Assembly: GCF_024713945.1 (NCBI RefSeq)
Contig: NC_134686.1
Coordinates: 1,388,001 to 1,452,000, forward strand
Source of the DNA: Dermatophagoides farinae
Taxonomy: Eukaryota; Arthropoda; Arachnida; Sarcoptiformes; Pyroglyphidae
Length of the DNA stretch: 64,000 nucleotides
Direction: 5' to 3'
A program made the position numbers and the translations under genes. Within the stretch, counting starts at the first letter, position 1. Each line of letters opens with the position of its first letter. Shown here piece by piece: positions 10,863 to 25,247 of this stretch. Below the pieces are notes generated by a model, which did not search any database, had not been told where the DNA came from, and saw nothing but the letters and a program-made list of their open reading frames with translations.

Positions 10863-11312
10863 TTATTATTAAATAACAAGCACACACACACACACAGCAG
10901 AATGTTAATGATCCAAATGAAAATCATCATTCACATCGATCAATCAATCAAAAAAAAATGTCAGCCATTGGTGATATCGATTCCTTTTTGATTATATTAA
11001 ATCGATTGATTAATTTTCATTTTTCCATATATTGTGGTTATTTTATTCGAACTATGATGAACGAAACTATCGATATGGAAAAAGGGCGGGTACAAGTTTT
11101 TTATATGTTGTTGTTGTTGTTGTCGTTGGTGTCTTTCCTGTGTGTATATATTCCTCTTTATTTCGAATTTCGAATTTCGAATTTCAATTTGTCTCATCTC
11201 ATCACGAAAAAAGGATAAAATCGAAATTTTATCAACGAATTTTCAATCTTATTTTGACAAGAATTGACTCAACTTTATAAACTGAATTTTGATTCAATTC
11301 AATTCAATCAAA

Positions 11313-12481
11313 ATGACTAGCCATCGTGATTATATAGCTGGAGAAATAATCTCTGTTAATCCATCATTTGTACATGTTATCGATGAAGAAAAAAAGGCTA
11401 AATATTGTGATTATTGCTTGGCTCCAACAACGTAAGTGTTGAATTTTATTTGAATTGGATTATTCATTTTCGTTATTTTGTAAACAGCGATGCTACTGCA
11501 TTGGGCAAATGTAGCAACTGTAAACACATGTATTATTGTGGAAAAGATTGTCAACGAAATGATTGGAAACAACATAAATTCGAATGTAAAATTTTCAAGA
11601 AAAATTACGAAATTACAGGCGAATTTGATCGATTTTTATTACGGTTGTATTTGTTCATAAAAAACAACCCTGAATGTGTTAATGAAAAGCGAAAATTTAT
11701 TAACGATGAAAATTCAAACCGATGTTTCAATGATCTCCTTATGACAGATTGGAATCGAATGCAAAATAATTCATTTCGAATCAACGATTTTGAATCTATA
11801 TGTACAAAATTCCAATTTATGAAGATTGGATTCAACCGCACAGTACTATTTAAATTTTATTGTAAAAGTTACACCAAATTCTTTAAGATTAAAAATTATG
11901 AAATGGAAAAAGTAGGCTCAGGCCTTTATATTGCGGAATCACAAATCGGTCATTCATGTACACCGAATAGTGCACTACTGTTCAATGGTAACCAAATTGT
12001 AATGCGTGCTATCAAACCGATTAAATCTGGTACACAAATTACCGTCAACTATGTGAATATGAATGAATCAAGATATGATCGACAAGCAAAACTGGCTAAA
12101 TACTTTGATATTACATGTGAATGTCAACGATGTAAGTCAATCGATCCAGTGAATTATCAATTAATAGATGAATTTAAAATGAAAATGTGTATTTTGTATC
12201 TTATGGACAAGTTCAATGCTTATAAACTTGGCACGGTAATACTATCAATGTTACAATGGATTTATACTGATTATCATCCGACAATAATTATACACATAAT
12301 TCATTTATTACAAATATGTCATGAAATTGCATTGGAAAATGGTGATAATGAACGTATTGATAATGATTATCTGTTGCTGCAATGGCACGAAAGGAACAAA
12401 TTGGACTTCCTGATGCATACAAAGAAATATTTGAAAATATCTATTTTAATCAACCAGAAGATGCAAAAATCACCATTATAA
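11313..12481 (+). CDS. SMYD-family MYND/SET protein, putative lysine methyltransferase
   Basis: Exons 11313-11431 and 11488-12481; a 56-nt intron (GTAAGT...AACAG) splits Thr codon 40. As read, 370 aa. The MYND zinc finger at about 32-71 shows CDYC, CSNC, YYCGKDC and HKFEC. The SET core at about 205-245 contains IGHSCTPNS, FNGNQIVMRAI and a catalytic-type Tyr in ITVNYV. A post-SET CxCxxC (CECQRC) is present. This order is typical of SMYD3-like proteins, which methylate lysines on histone or cytoplasmic substrates using S-adenosylmethionine. The usual NHSC is GHSC here, changing a cofactor-site Asn. The C-terminus seems frame-broken: from about 12367 the codon pattern is better in another frame (MARKEQIGLPDAYKEIF...), which stops at 12502-12504, with TGA just upstream. 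A missing base, or a weak intron 12342-12424, would reconcile them. Confidence 0.8.
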
Positions 12482-12653
12482 AAGCATTGACAAATGTTCA
12501 TTAATCATCACATTCTCTTCTCTTTGCCAATATTTTAATCATCGTAATATTTGGGTGTTAATTAGATGTGTTTGCTTTATATGTTTAATATTGAATCTAT
12601 ATGTTTACTGTATATTCTGTATTTTGAAATAATTTTGAAAAATTTGAAGAAAA

Positions 12654-12659
12654 AATAAA
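12654..12659 (+). terminator. Polyadenylation signal of the SMYD gene
   Basis: AATAAA about 150-170 nt past either candidate stop codon. Confidence 0.5.
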
Positions 12660-12981
12660 TTTCAAATCAAACACAAAATGGCGGCAGTAGCAGCAGCAGA
12701 AGGAATTTTTTTTTTTGATAGCCAATCAAATTTTGCCAAGTCGGTATTTTATTGCTCTCATTGTATTTGATATGGTCACTCACATTTATTCAATCATCAT
12801 CATTTTGGTTAATTTCGAACATTTCGGTTAATTTTTTTTTTCGTTCTTGTGTTTTCCAATACAAAAAAAAACAAAGCTGATGTGTTGTTTTATTACATTT
12901 GACAATTCATCAAAAATCTGGTATAAATATAAATCTAATGACCAATTGAGGAAATAAATTTTTTTTTTTACTTTCTCCCTA

Positions 12982-13008
<27 letters not shown>
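12982..13008 (+). repeat. (TC)n microsatellite
   Basis: About 13 uninterrupted TC units. Confidence 0.9.
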
Positions 13009-13016
<8 letters not shown>

Positions 13017-13488
13017 TTAATGTTTTGCGATTTTTTCTTAGATCTGGCCAATTGTGAAGATTATTCTTGATGATGAATTAAATTTGGATTCCGCTAGCTG
13101 CTATGATGATGATAACCAATAAATTTTGATAAAAAAACAATCAAATTTCCTTCACTAGATGGCAAGATAATCATGAAAAACGAGAAAAGAAAAATAAACC
13201 AAAAAAAAAACATCTTCAATTCGATTCGATGATCAAAATTCATTTGAAGCTGAAAACATTGAGTATAGGAAAAAAAACTGTAAATTTTTAAATTCTTGTT
13301 TTCTGGTTTGTTTGTTATTGTTAATGTTTTTTTTTTTTTTTTTTTTTTTGATATTACATTTTGTAGAATCTAACCAGAATCATTTCCATTTAGCATTTTT
13401 GATTGAGCCAACCATTTTACTACTCGTCGTATATTATTTTATAAACACAGCCAAAAAAAAAATTGAAAAACTGAAACCACGATTTTTT

Positions 13489-13519
<31 letters not shown>

Positions 13520-16196
13520 AATTGAATGAAAATGGAAATTAAACAGAAGAAAATAAAATTCAATTTCTTTACTTTGCTTTCGTTTCGTCTCCATCCATGT
13601 CCAAGATGTGTTTTTTTGTTCGGATATCCATAGCAAAAAAAAAATCTCCATGTCCATTGGGATTAAACTAAATAACACTGGAGACAATTGGTAAATCTTT
13701 CTTGGTAAAAAAAAAACATGAAATCATTTTTTTTCCATTGAAAAATTTTCGACTGATGATTTTCGACTAATGAAGTCCATTCTTTTTTTTCGATTTTTTT
13801 TTTGTTTTTCATTTTTAGAGATAATTAATAAAAAGATAAAGAGAGAGAGAGAGAAAAAAAAAAGAGAATGTGAACGACCTAAACAGAAGAATCTGTAAAT
13901 GTTTTCTGGAACTCTACTTAGAATCGAGCCAATTTGTTGTATTTTTTTCCCATTGTTTGTTTGTTTGTTTGTTTGTTTGATAACAAGCAAAAAAAATTCT
14001 TTTCTTTGTGGATGGTTAAATCTCGTGCATTCAATGCAATCTTTACCATCATCGTAGGAATTTTCCATTTTCATGTCTTTATATAAATGATGATGATGAT
14101 GATGATGATGATGGGAATTGCATTTCATTTCATTTCATTTTTTTCGCACACTGAAAAAACAAAAAAAAATCATTACAAATGCACACACACACAATAAACA
14201 AATATATATGAAAAAAAATTCCAAATTCAAATTCATTCGAATTTCATCAGAATAAAAAAAATTGATTTTTATTTTTGTGGCCTAAATAAATTCATGGCCA
14301 TTCAATTCTGGCGAGAAAAAAAAATTTCCAAAATCATAAAAAGCGTACATGCAAAAAACATAAATAAAAAAAAATTTCGCATCAATGAACACAAACAAAG
14401 ACAGAACGAAAACAAAAAAAAATGAGACAACTAACTAGCTGGGCTAATAATCGTCGTGGATTTTTTTTTTACTCTCGTATTTCATCATCATCATCATCAT
14501 CGCAATCTCATTTTGCTTTATCTCTTTATGATGTCTTCATTTTTTTTGGGGGGGGAAATAAATCAAAAATATCGACATTGTTTCATATATTCATTCATCG
14601 ACCTTTGAAATGGTTGAATTTTTCTCTTTTGGATCCATGGTCACATCATCATCATCATCATTTTCATTGTGTCATCACCATCAATATTTGAGAATGATGA
14701 TGGTAATCATCATCATCATCATGGCTGTGAATAGAATATAGTTCCTGTTTCCAAGTTTGTAGCAGTAGTGGTGGTTTTCATATATGAATATTGTGGTTGC
14801 TGTTGCTATTGTCATTGTCATATGATGATGATCTTGATTCTCGATTTTTTTTTGTTGTGTAAAATGTAAAAAAAAATTCTGTATAGCTTGGTATCCGATC
14901 GAAATCATCATCATCATCATCATCATTGTATTTGGATGATGACCTAAAATATTTGGATCGATTTTTTTTTCACTTTTCGTTTAGCCGAATACAATCCTGA
15001 AATTTTTATGATGCTACCGAAATAATAACATGATGATGTACTAGGCCAACGATGAAAAAAGGATTTGTACTACATTTGAATTAGTGTAAATGAATGAGAT
15101 GAGGCTAGATGTATCTAAATAGTTGTGATTTCTATTTTCATACTCTTAACACTTTTTTTTTTTTTTTGGGTTTAGGAATCATCATCATCATCATCATCAT
15201 GAATGATCATCATTATTATTGCCATTTGGATGTGAAAAACAACAACAACAACAAAAACAACAAAATTGAAAGTGGAAGTGGAAATGAATTAATGAAAAAA
15301 AAAACACAAAAAAAATCGATTCTTACAGTTTCGGCACAAACAAATTTTATTATTAATAATGATGACTATAACGGAAAAGGAAAAAATGCGAATGAATGAG
15401 TGAAAATAGTCGTACTATGAATTTTTGTTTTTTATTCGTTGTTGTTGTTGTTGTTGTTGCTGTTATTATTACTTCCACGCACAAAAAAAAAGAAATGGAG
15501 AGAGAGCGTTTTTTGTTGTTGTTGTTGTTTGATTGAGGTTTCAATTAGTCGATCGAAATACAGACTACCACCATCATCATCATCATCATCATCATTTTCG
15601 TGATTCTTATTATTATTGAATCGACAAATCATCATCATCATCATCATCATCAAAATGTATGTATTTTATATCAGAAAAAAAATGAATGAATGAGTGTGTG
15701 AATTGTTTGTGTGTGTTTGAAAGAATCGACATCAAACAAAAAGAAAAAAAATCAACAACAACAACAAACAAACAACGACAACAAGACTCAAAGAATTCTA
15801 TACAATTCTTTGATGATGATGATGATGATGATTGGTACTATTAATATCTCAACTCACGTTTTTTACTTCATGGTTCTTGTTGTTGTTGTTGTCGTTGTGT
15901 TTGGTTTGGTTTGGTTTGGGTTTTGGTTATCATCATCATCACTGAGTATGGAACATAACCAACTGAAAAGACGAGAAAAAAAAACATTCGAATTCATTCG
16001 GGCGTAATGGTCGAGCAACTGAAATTTTTTTTTTTTTAACCATTGTGGATACTGTTGAAAAGTGAGGAAAAAAAATAGACCATGTGAATCATATCATCAT
16101 CATCATCATCATTATTGTGTTGGTGGTGGTGGTGGTGGTGGTCAAATAAAGAAACAAGGAACCATAGACCAAATTAGCATAATTATTATTCAGTCT

Positions 16197-16228
<32 letters not shown>

Positions 16229-19200
16229 GTGGCCATTATTCAGGCTTGTATCATTTTTTTTTATTCTCGCAGCAAAACTCGAAGAAAAAAAACGCATCAT
16301 CATCCGGTTAGCGATGATGATGATGATGATGATAACGATTTAATAATTAGCTTTTTTTCTTCCTCTTTTTTTTCCTCTGCAGATTCTGAATTCTGGCCAT
16401 TTCAGGAATACAAATGCACTGAATAAAAATGTCATTTTTCAAAAAAATATTTTTTTTTTCGTTTTTTTTCATCATAAATTTTCATCATCATTTATGGCCA
16501 AGAAAAAAAAATTATTCATATCGATCTATTATAATCATCATCATCATCATTATCATTTAACGATGCTTGAACGTTGAAAAAAAAATTTCGTTCACGATTT
16601 GAATATTCGAATATATCTGAATGAAACAGAAAATGAAATGGAAATTTTTTTTTTATTCACTATAACCACCTGTATTCAAATTGCCCGTCATCATCATCAT
16701 CATCATCATCATCATGATGAATGTTCCAATTGGAACTTTTTTTCTATATGAAATTTTTTTTCCACTAATCACAAACCACACAACTGCAATTGATGAATTG
16801 AAAACAATGAATGAATGGATGGACAAAGAAAAAAAAATAGTACCGGAACATACGGATGATATTTGTTTCGATATCCGGTGAATTTGTTCGTTTTCTTTCA
16901 ATCATCATCAATGAAAATGATGATGATGATGATGAAAAAAAATAAAAAAAACAAAAAATCATATCACACACACACAATGATCACGTTTATTTATTTGACA
17001 TCATTTTTTTTTCTCTCAGTTTGCTGTATTGAATCAATGGAGATGGTTGGCCAGCAAGAATAAAAAAAAAAAGAAATGTAAACACACACACACATAGACA
17101 AACAAATACGGAAATAGGAAAAAGAATTCATAACTTGGAACAAAATCAAAACCACCGAATCAATGATAAACAAACAAAGAGGTAAAATACAAGACAAGTT
17201 TTGAATAATAATAATTTCAATGTTGCATTTGTCCAAAAAAAAAAAAAAATGAACGGAACCGGAATTTGTTAGTGAAATAGAAAAAGAAACGTTACGAATA
17301 CGAAATGTAATCAGACGGTTTTTTTTTCGTTATTATTATTATTGGATTGGATTGGATCTCAAATGGCCAGATAAAACTAATATAAATCAATGGAAATCCA
17401 TATTGGTTAGATCAATTCATTATCGAATGATCAAGATGAAAATATTCAAGACATAAAATTTACATAGAGATTTCCTTCTTGATTGAATGGAAAATTGAAT
17501 CAATTCTAGTGTATCTGTGTGTGTGTCTATGTGGATAGATTTTATATAAATTCTGCAATTTATCTTTGCACTTCAAATTGCAAATATAAAAAAAGTAATT
17601 GGATCTAGATTCTGGATTCAGTTACATATGATTTAGTATTGAGATTACAAAAAAAAATTGAAGAGATTTACATCATCGTTGTCATCATCATCATCATCAT
17701 GAGGATTTCAGATTTAATTTTTTTTCTTTCTTTCTTTCCTTCGTTTTCTTGTAAGAATTCGTTAATTTTTTTTTTCTTGCTTGTCTTGGTTTGATTTTTT
17801 TTTCTTCTTGACGACGAAAAAAGACGATGAGTTTATCATCATGATTCAATTTTGAAAAATTTGGTCACGTATTTGAAATGGCAAAGAAAAAAAACTTTGG
17901 TTTTTTTTCTTCTTTACCCCGTTTTATTGGTCATCATCATCATCAACTGATATATATCTCTTGGGATGTTTGTTGTGTTTGTCCAGTTAATTTTTAGGTT
18001 TTTTTTTCAGGAACCAAAGTGAAAAAAAATGTTTGTTATCTGTATTGATTTATTTTCCACGAATCATCTTCAGCATCTTAAAGAAGAAAAAACTTTACTT
18101 GAATTCTTGAATTTTAGTTTTTTTCCATCTGATTTTGATGTTCATTGTGGAACGGAAATTTTTAGAATCACACGTAATTATTGATTCCAGTATAATTATC
18201 TTCGCCATTACCTTGTCTATGTCTATGATTATTTAGTTAATGTTCATTGGGCCAAGAATTGAATCATTATCATGAAACGTGTTCATGATGATGGTGATTC
18301 TAGGAAATCGGGAAAAAAATTTAATAATTATTATGATGATGAAAAAAAAATAAAGAATTCACTAGAATATATTCTTCATTCATAATGGTTTTACCGGACA
18401 AAAAATTCAATATTGTTCAATTTTTTTTTTATTTTCATTGAAAATTCACCATTCGACCATGATCATCATCACGAATTTTATCTTTGAATTTTTTTCATTG
18501 ATGATGATTATTATCATGAAATTCATTCACATTATCATCTTGATATTTTTATCAATTATTCATTTAAATGTTTTTTATTTTATTATTTTTTACTTTCCAT
18601 TCGAATCATATGAAGCTGATGGCTATTTCGACCGTATGTGTGTGTTTTCCCGGCAATATATTATTCAGAATTTGTTTGTTTTTTTTTTACATTTATTTTT
18701 CACATTATTTTTTTTTCTTTTTTATTGACTTCAACAAAAAAAATAAGAATCCTTTGATCACATCAATATGTATATAACATTGATCATCATATACATCTTG
18801 AATCTCCAGAGTCCTGGATATTGGGAATTTCAATGGAGAAGAAGAAGAAGAAGAATAAAAAAAAACACTTGGAATTTCGTTTGCATGCAATTAGTATGTA
18901 TATGTTTTTTTTACTTTTTTCTATATTTATATATTAAAATTTCCAAACTTCTTTATATATTCACAGGCATATACTTGGTTTTGATTATTAGTAAAGAATA
19001 TTCATGTGAATTTGGTCCGGAAAGGAAAAAAAATCAACGACAACGACAACAACAACAACAAAATATTAAAAAATACAAACAAACAAACAAACCCAAAGAG
19101 ACCATGCAAAATTTCTTCTTCTTCTTCTGTTTTTTTTCCCTGTAATCATAATCTTGATTTATACACAAAGTTTTATTCATTGAAAGAATTTGGAGCAATG

Positions 19201-19831
19201 GGAATCGCAAAGATTCATATTATGTATAATTTTGATCTAAAAATCGAATCATATCATTTCATAATTAGAATTAGAATTTGATATATATTGTCATGAATTT
19301 AATGAAGAAACTTCGTTGTTGTTGTTGTTTTTTTCGTTGTTGCTTCATTTAAGATTTGATTTTCTTTTATGGAAATAAATTCCACTATTCTGGCTACAAA
19401 TTGTATCCGTTTATTGGGTTATTTTGTTTTTTTTTTTTTTTGTTTATTCAGTTTCCTTTGATATTATTCTTTGTCGTCGCTTTTATGATATATTTTGTGT
19501 GGTGGTGGGAGAATTGAACAGAATAAAAAAAAAGTTGTTTCTTTTCTTCACACGATTCTTTTTTCCTTTTCTTTTTATTCTTTTTCAAAGAATCATTATA
19601 TTTTCGGCATGTCTATTTTGCTTGTTTGATTCATTCATCTTTCTCTTTTTTTTTCTCTCATCCATCTAGCTATCACTGAATTCGCTGTTGTCGTCGTTTT
19701 TTTTTTCGTCATGATCATCATCATCATCATCGTAGTCGTCGTCGTCGTCGTGATTGAAATTCTTGACGACGACGACGAATATCTTTTTCCTTTTTCTTTT
19801 CCAGACTCGATTGGTTCATTGATTATATTCA

Positions 19832-19882
19832 GTTTGTTTGTTTGTTTGGTTTGTTTGTTTGTTTGGTTTGTTTGTTTGTTTG
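19832..19882 (+). repeat. (GTTT)n tetranucleotide repeat with GTTTG interruptions
   Basis: Runs of GTTT broken twice by GGTTT, followed within 30 bp by a CpG-dense short stretch (CGCGCGCGG) unusual for the window. Confidence 0.85.
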
Positions 19883-21696
19883 TTACGTTCGTTCGTCCAT
19901 AAAAGTCGCGCGCGGTTTTGTTGTTGTTGTTGTTGCTTGTTCTTTATTCTTGTCGCCTATTTTTTATCCTTTTAGGTTTTTGGTTTTTTCTGTCTATTTT
20001 GGTTCATTATAACTACCAAAAAAAAAAAAAAAAAAAAAATACTATTGTGGCTGTCACAATATCAAAATTTCCCTGATGAGAATTCTTTTGTCCACCCCCT
20101 CCCCTACATCGAACAAACAGAATACTGAATGAATGAATGAATAAGAATGTGAAAAAAAAACAAATAAACAAACAAATACAGAATAAAAAATAACAACAAA
20201 AAAAATCAAACCATAAAAGTAATTCTACAACAACAACAACAACAACAACAATAAATCAATTTTCAGCCAATGATTCGATAGATAGATAGATGGTAGTAGT
20301 AGTAGTAGTAGTAGATCATAATCAGATCGTTGTCATTTGTTTTTCATCATCATATAATGAATCAATATGTTTGATATATCGTCGATGTTCCTTTTTGTTC
20401 ATTATAATCACAATAATGATTAGATTGGATAAAAAAATGCTAATGAAATCAATGTTTTTTTTTGTCTTTCTGGTGTGTGTGTGTAATTCGTACATGGCCG
20501 GTGTAAATGTTTTCTATTCTGTTCACTTTTTTTTTCTTTCCCTGAATCCTTACACAACGATTAATGTGGAATTAAATTGATTTTTTTGTTGTTGTTTTTG
20601 TTTAAAAAATTTCATGAGTTAATGATTTTTTTTTCTGAAGTAAATTACGTAAATTTTCATTTTCACTATCAAGATAAATTTCTAGAACGATTACGATGAT
20701 GATGATGATGATGATTGTTGAACATTAATAACACGATGATGGTGGTTTGATGTGTAGAAATAACCAAAAAAAATAAAAAATCGACTGTATTTTACCCATA
20801 GATATTCAATAATCAATAAAATCAAATGTCAAATACATATCAAACATCTAATTCATTATATTGATGATTGACTTTTATGTTGTAAATACACAAATACACA
20901 CACACGCACACACACATTATTTTAACACTATTTAGTAATTGTATTTAGCACGAATGTTTGGAATTTTTTTTTTTTTTTTTTTTTTTTTTGTTTTTTGAAA
21001 TTCATAGTCATGAATTCTCAGTCAATCAGTCAATCTTCATCATCATCATCATCATCATCATAATGAACGGAATGATTGAAGAATATAATCGCTAGAAGCG
21101 TATATTGATGGTATGTTTTTTTTTCTCGTGAAAAAGAAAACAAGCCACGAAAAAGCAAATGAGCTAGAGAGAGAGAAAAAAAAGATTAATCCAACCATGT
21201 GAATGGTGGAAAAAATAAAAATAAGAATTTCGATTCTAAGCTACCATGATGATGATGATGATGATGATGATATGCAATGGATTCTTTGATGATTTTCGTT
21301 CATTCATTCATTCATTTATTGATAGATATGCCTATCGTATTCAGGATTCCATCATCCCATTACCACTAACATCAAGAAAAAAAAACCGATCATCAGGATG
21401 CAATCAAGAGGAATTGGAATGAAAAATTAAATGTATCATATACACACACACACACAACCAGTGGAAAAAAGTGAGAGAGAGAGAGAGAGAAAATAATAAT
21501 TCGACATATCATGACAAGACAAAGAAATTGTAAATGTTTTACACACACACACACACAAAATATTTTGTTACATTGTCAGTTTGTTGTGAGAAAATGTCGA
21601 AACTGATTTTAGCTGCCATTTATTTTATTCCAATGTTTGTCTTCGTCGGTTTTTTTTTCATTCTCATCCATCCATGTGATCCATTCATTCATTCAT

Positions 21697-21724
21697 CATC
21701 CATCCATCCATCCATCCATCCATC
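21697..21724 (+). repeat. (CATC)n tetranucleotide repeat
   Basis: Seven consecutive CATC units next to several ATTC units. Confidence 0.85.
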
Positions 21725-24700
21725 TATTCATCCATGCGAATATTCTGTTGTTGTGATTATTATTATTGCTAGTTTTTTTTTCCTTGGTTATTCTTGTTTG
21801 TTATTTTTGTTATTATTATTGTTGTTATTTTTTTTTTCTTATTTCTTTAAGGTTAAATCTTTCACTGTCATGTGATGAAATATTATATATATTGGAATGA
21901 TGATGATGATGAAAAAAAAATTCTCCCGCATATCTTCAACCCGAAGGAAGTGTTTGAAAGGAGGTGTGAGCAGAGAGAGAGAAAAGGCAATTTGATTTGA
22001 TTTCATTCAATTTACGCATCAATAATCAATGATTTTTTTTTCTCACTGGTAAATCATTGAAAAAAAAACACGAGATGTGTAAGATTGATCGAATATATCG
22101 GATCGAAGATATTCACACACACACACACACACAAGACGTTTTTGGATATTCATCCGAAAAATGTTTAATGTCTGATCATGTGATTGGCATTTTTTTCCAT
22201 TGTGTTGGATTTTTTTTCTGGTTTTTTTTTTTTTTTTTTTGGTTTTCCGGACAACAAACAATTTCCGGAACAATAGGATTATATTGATGGCTGTTGTGAT
22301 GTTTTTTTTTACTTTTGATTTATCTTATTATTCAGTTATCAGTGGTAAAAAAAAATTGTCGTATATGAAGTTACAAATTTAAATTTGATGAAATAAAACT
22401 GTCACATTTAATCAACAAGAATCGAATATGAATAATCATCATCATCATCATCATTAACTGTGAAAAAAAGGCCACCATTATAAGATGCCGGAATGAGCAA
22501 TGATAATAGGACAAGATAAGTATGTGCGTGGGTGTATAGATGGATGTTTGGCCATACAGGATGACTTTCTCTGTCTTGGTTCGATGATGATGATCATGAT
22601 GATGATGGTTATTATTATATGAACCATAGAAATTATCGAAAGAAAAAAAAAATACTGCTACTTGTGTAATATAAAAAGCTGTTGTCTTTTGTTTTCTTTC
22701 TTCATTGTTTGTTGTTGTTGTTATTCTTTTGTTTGGAACAAACCGACGACAAAAGAGAAAAACAAAATTCAGCTACTTTATGCTTTTTTTTTTTGGTTGA
22801 ATTTTTTTTTTGTTTTTCGTTTTTTTTTATTCTTTATTCGTTTCATTTCATTTCATTTCATTTTTTTTGTCGGGTACATGTCGGGTTGTTTGTTTGTTTG
22901 TTTTTTCGGTTGTAAGTGTTTGTTTGGTGTGTGTGTGTGTGTGAAATTTGTAAATCTAACAATGCGTAATAAAAGATCCGATTTTTTTTTGCTGTTGCTG
23001 TTGTCTGATTCTTGATTTTTCATCATGGCATTTTTTTTTTGGTTCTTAATTTGAAATGGACCAAATGAATTTTGTTGAATGTACCAATGAATTGTTGTCC
23101 AAGTTTCAGTTTTTACTTTTTTTTTGCCACTTTTATCATTTCAAATGAAATTTTTTTTTTTTTTGAAATTGAATTTCAAATCATCTGTACATTGTACACA
23201 TTTAAATTTTGAATATTTCATTAAGATAATTTAATCAAATGATGATTCGATTGAATTTCATTCCATTTGTATGTTCGTGTGGGAAATACGATGACAATAT
23301 GTCCAAAATGTCTATCATTCCTGTTTGTTATATCCGGTATTGGCATGATCATGATCATGATATTGACTTTTCATTCTGTTTTGTTTGGAAATTGATACAA
23401 ATTGAATTTATTTCTTCTTCTTCTTCTTCTTCTTTTTGGCCATTTATAAAATTAGAAAAAAAAATAAAACAAAAACTTCACTGTGTTCATTTATATAGAT
23501 TATATTTCAACAATGTTTTTTGGTTTCACTTATCCACTTATTCGATAAGAATATACCGATACAATTTTTTTGCAATCTATTCATTTTCATTGAAATGATG
23601 ACAAGTCAATTGTCTAAATTGGTTAAAACCAAGAAAACCAAATTCCAAATTTTCTCTTGCCTTAATTCACTTAATTTTTTTTCATTTTCATGAAAAAAAA
23701 ATTGGACCTTGACATTCAGGAATATTTTTTACCACCATCACCATCATCATCATCATCATCACCTGTCATATGTAACATTTGATAATGGATTCGATTCTAA
23801 TTGATAGTTGTATATAACAACGATTGCTCCCACCCAATTGTAGATTCTGTAGTTAGTTAATCTGGCCATCACCATCATCATCATCATCAATCTCGGAATA
23901 TTCTAAATTTTGAACAAAAAAAATGTAATTCACATGCAAGATAAAAAAATCCACACACACACACACACACACACACACAATAATTAAATTTTTCATTCAT
24001 TTTTTTCTTTATTCTTTTTTCATGTAATTTTTGTTTCAATTTTTTTCTGTATATTCAAATTCATTCATGTATTCCAAAAATGAAAAAAAAACAGAATCGT
24101 GGACAGAATTTTTTTTTTACTGTATTTTGAAAACAATAATACACTCCATACATATATATATAGACACTGATGATGGATCATTTTAATTATTACATTCTGT
24201 GTATGTGTATGTGTGTGTGTTTAGTGCAGAAAAAAAAAACTACAACCATTCTACTGATTCCAAGCAGCAACAACAACAACAACAGCATGAATGACCAAAC
24301 ATTACAAAACGGAATTGGGAATGAAAAAAGAGAGAGAAAAAAAATTCTTGTGTTCCAGTTTCATTTTTATTCATTCATTCATTCAATTTTCATCATAATT
24401 TCATTTCAATTCCATATAAAAAAAGACAAAAAAAAACCAAATTGTTTGTCTGTCTGTGTGTGTGTGAAAATGTTTTTCGGTAATCTGTCTCTCCTTTTTT
24501 TTTGTTTTTTTTTCACTTTTTTTTTTGGTTTGCTTGAATGGTTGAAATGGTCTCTTTTGCTTTTTCTCTATTTCTCCAATTCTCACTTGGTATGTGTATG
24601 TGTGTGTGTGTGTGTGTGTATATCATGATATGTATCTGTAGGTCGGTTAGTGAATGATTTCAAAAAAAAAAAATCCAAAAAAGAAAAACGCCACCATTTT

Positions 24701-24927
24701 TTCCCCCCATTGAAACGAAAAACATACGATGATGATGATGATCATCATCATAATTTACAATATATAAAACCAAACAACAACAACAAAGAATAAGAAGATG
24801 ATGAAAAAAACGGAATTGTAATTTTCCATCATTCGAGTTCATGGCTGTTTTTGTTGTTGTTTTCTATGTATTTTGTTTTTTCTTTTTTTTTCTTGCTGGT
24901 ATCTCGTCCAGAATATGATACAAATAT

Positions 24928-24948
24928 GATAGATAGATAGATAGATAG
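24928..24948 (+). repeat. (GATA)n tetranucleotide repeat
   Basis: Five GATA units. A simple-sequence tract, nothing else attached to it. Confidence 0.85.
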
Positions 24949-25220
24949 TGTACAAGCAATCCATCCATCTATCCATCGAAAACAGGCAAACCAAAGAAAG
25001 AATAAAGTGTCAAACATTCCATGGATCATCATAATCATATGATGATCTTTTCATTGCTCATCTATCTTTTTTTTCTGGTATTTTTTTTCGGTTCATACAT
25101 GTCATCACATACACACGCACAGACAGAAAGCTCTATTTGGGTTTTTCACACTGGTGCGTGTTTTTGTTTGGTTCAAAGTAGTAAAAAAACCCACACACTC
25201 AGATTATGCAACAATGATGG

Positions 25221-25247
25221 TGATGATGATGATGATGATGATGATGA
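25221..25247 (+). repeat. (TGA)n/(ATC)n microsatellite
   Basis: Nine TGA units. This is one representative of several dozen such runs across the window; the class is by far the commonest trinucleotide repeat here. Confidence 0.9.

Noticed and set aside
10958-11218. 86-aa frame between the third four-helix paralogue and the SMYD gene
   Set aside because: It lacks the family signatures, runs through a TTG repeat and is not spliceable to a neighbour; likely spacer.
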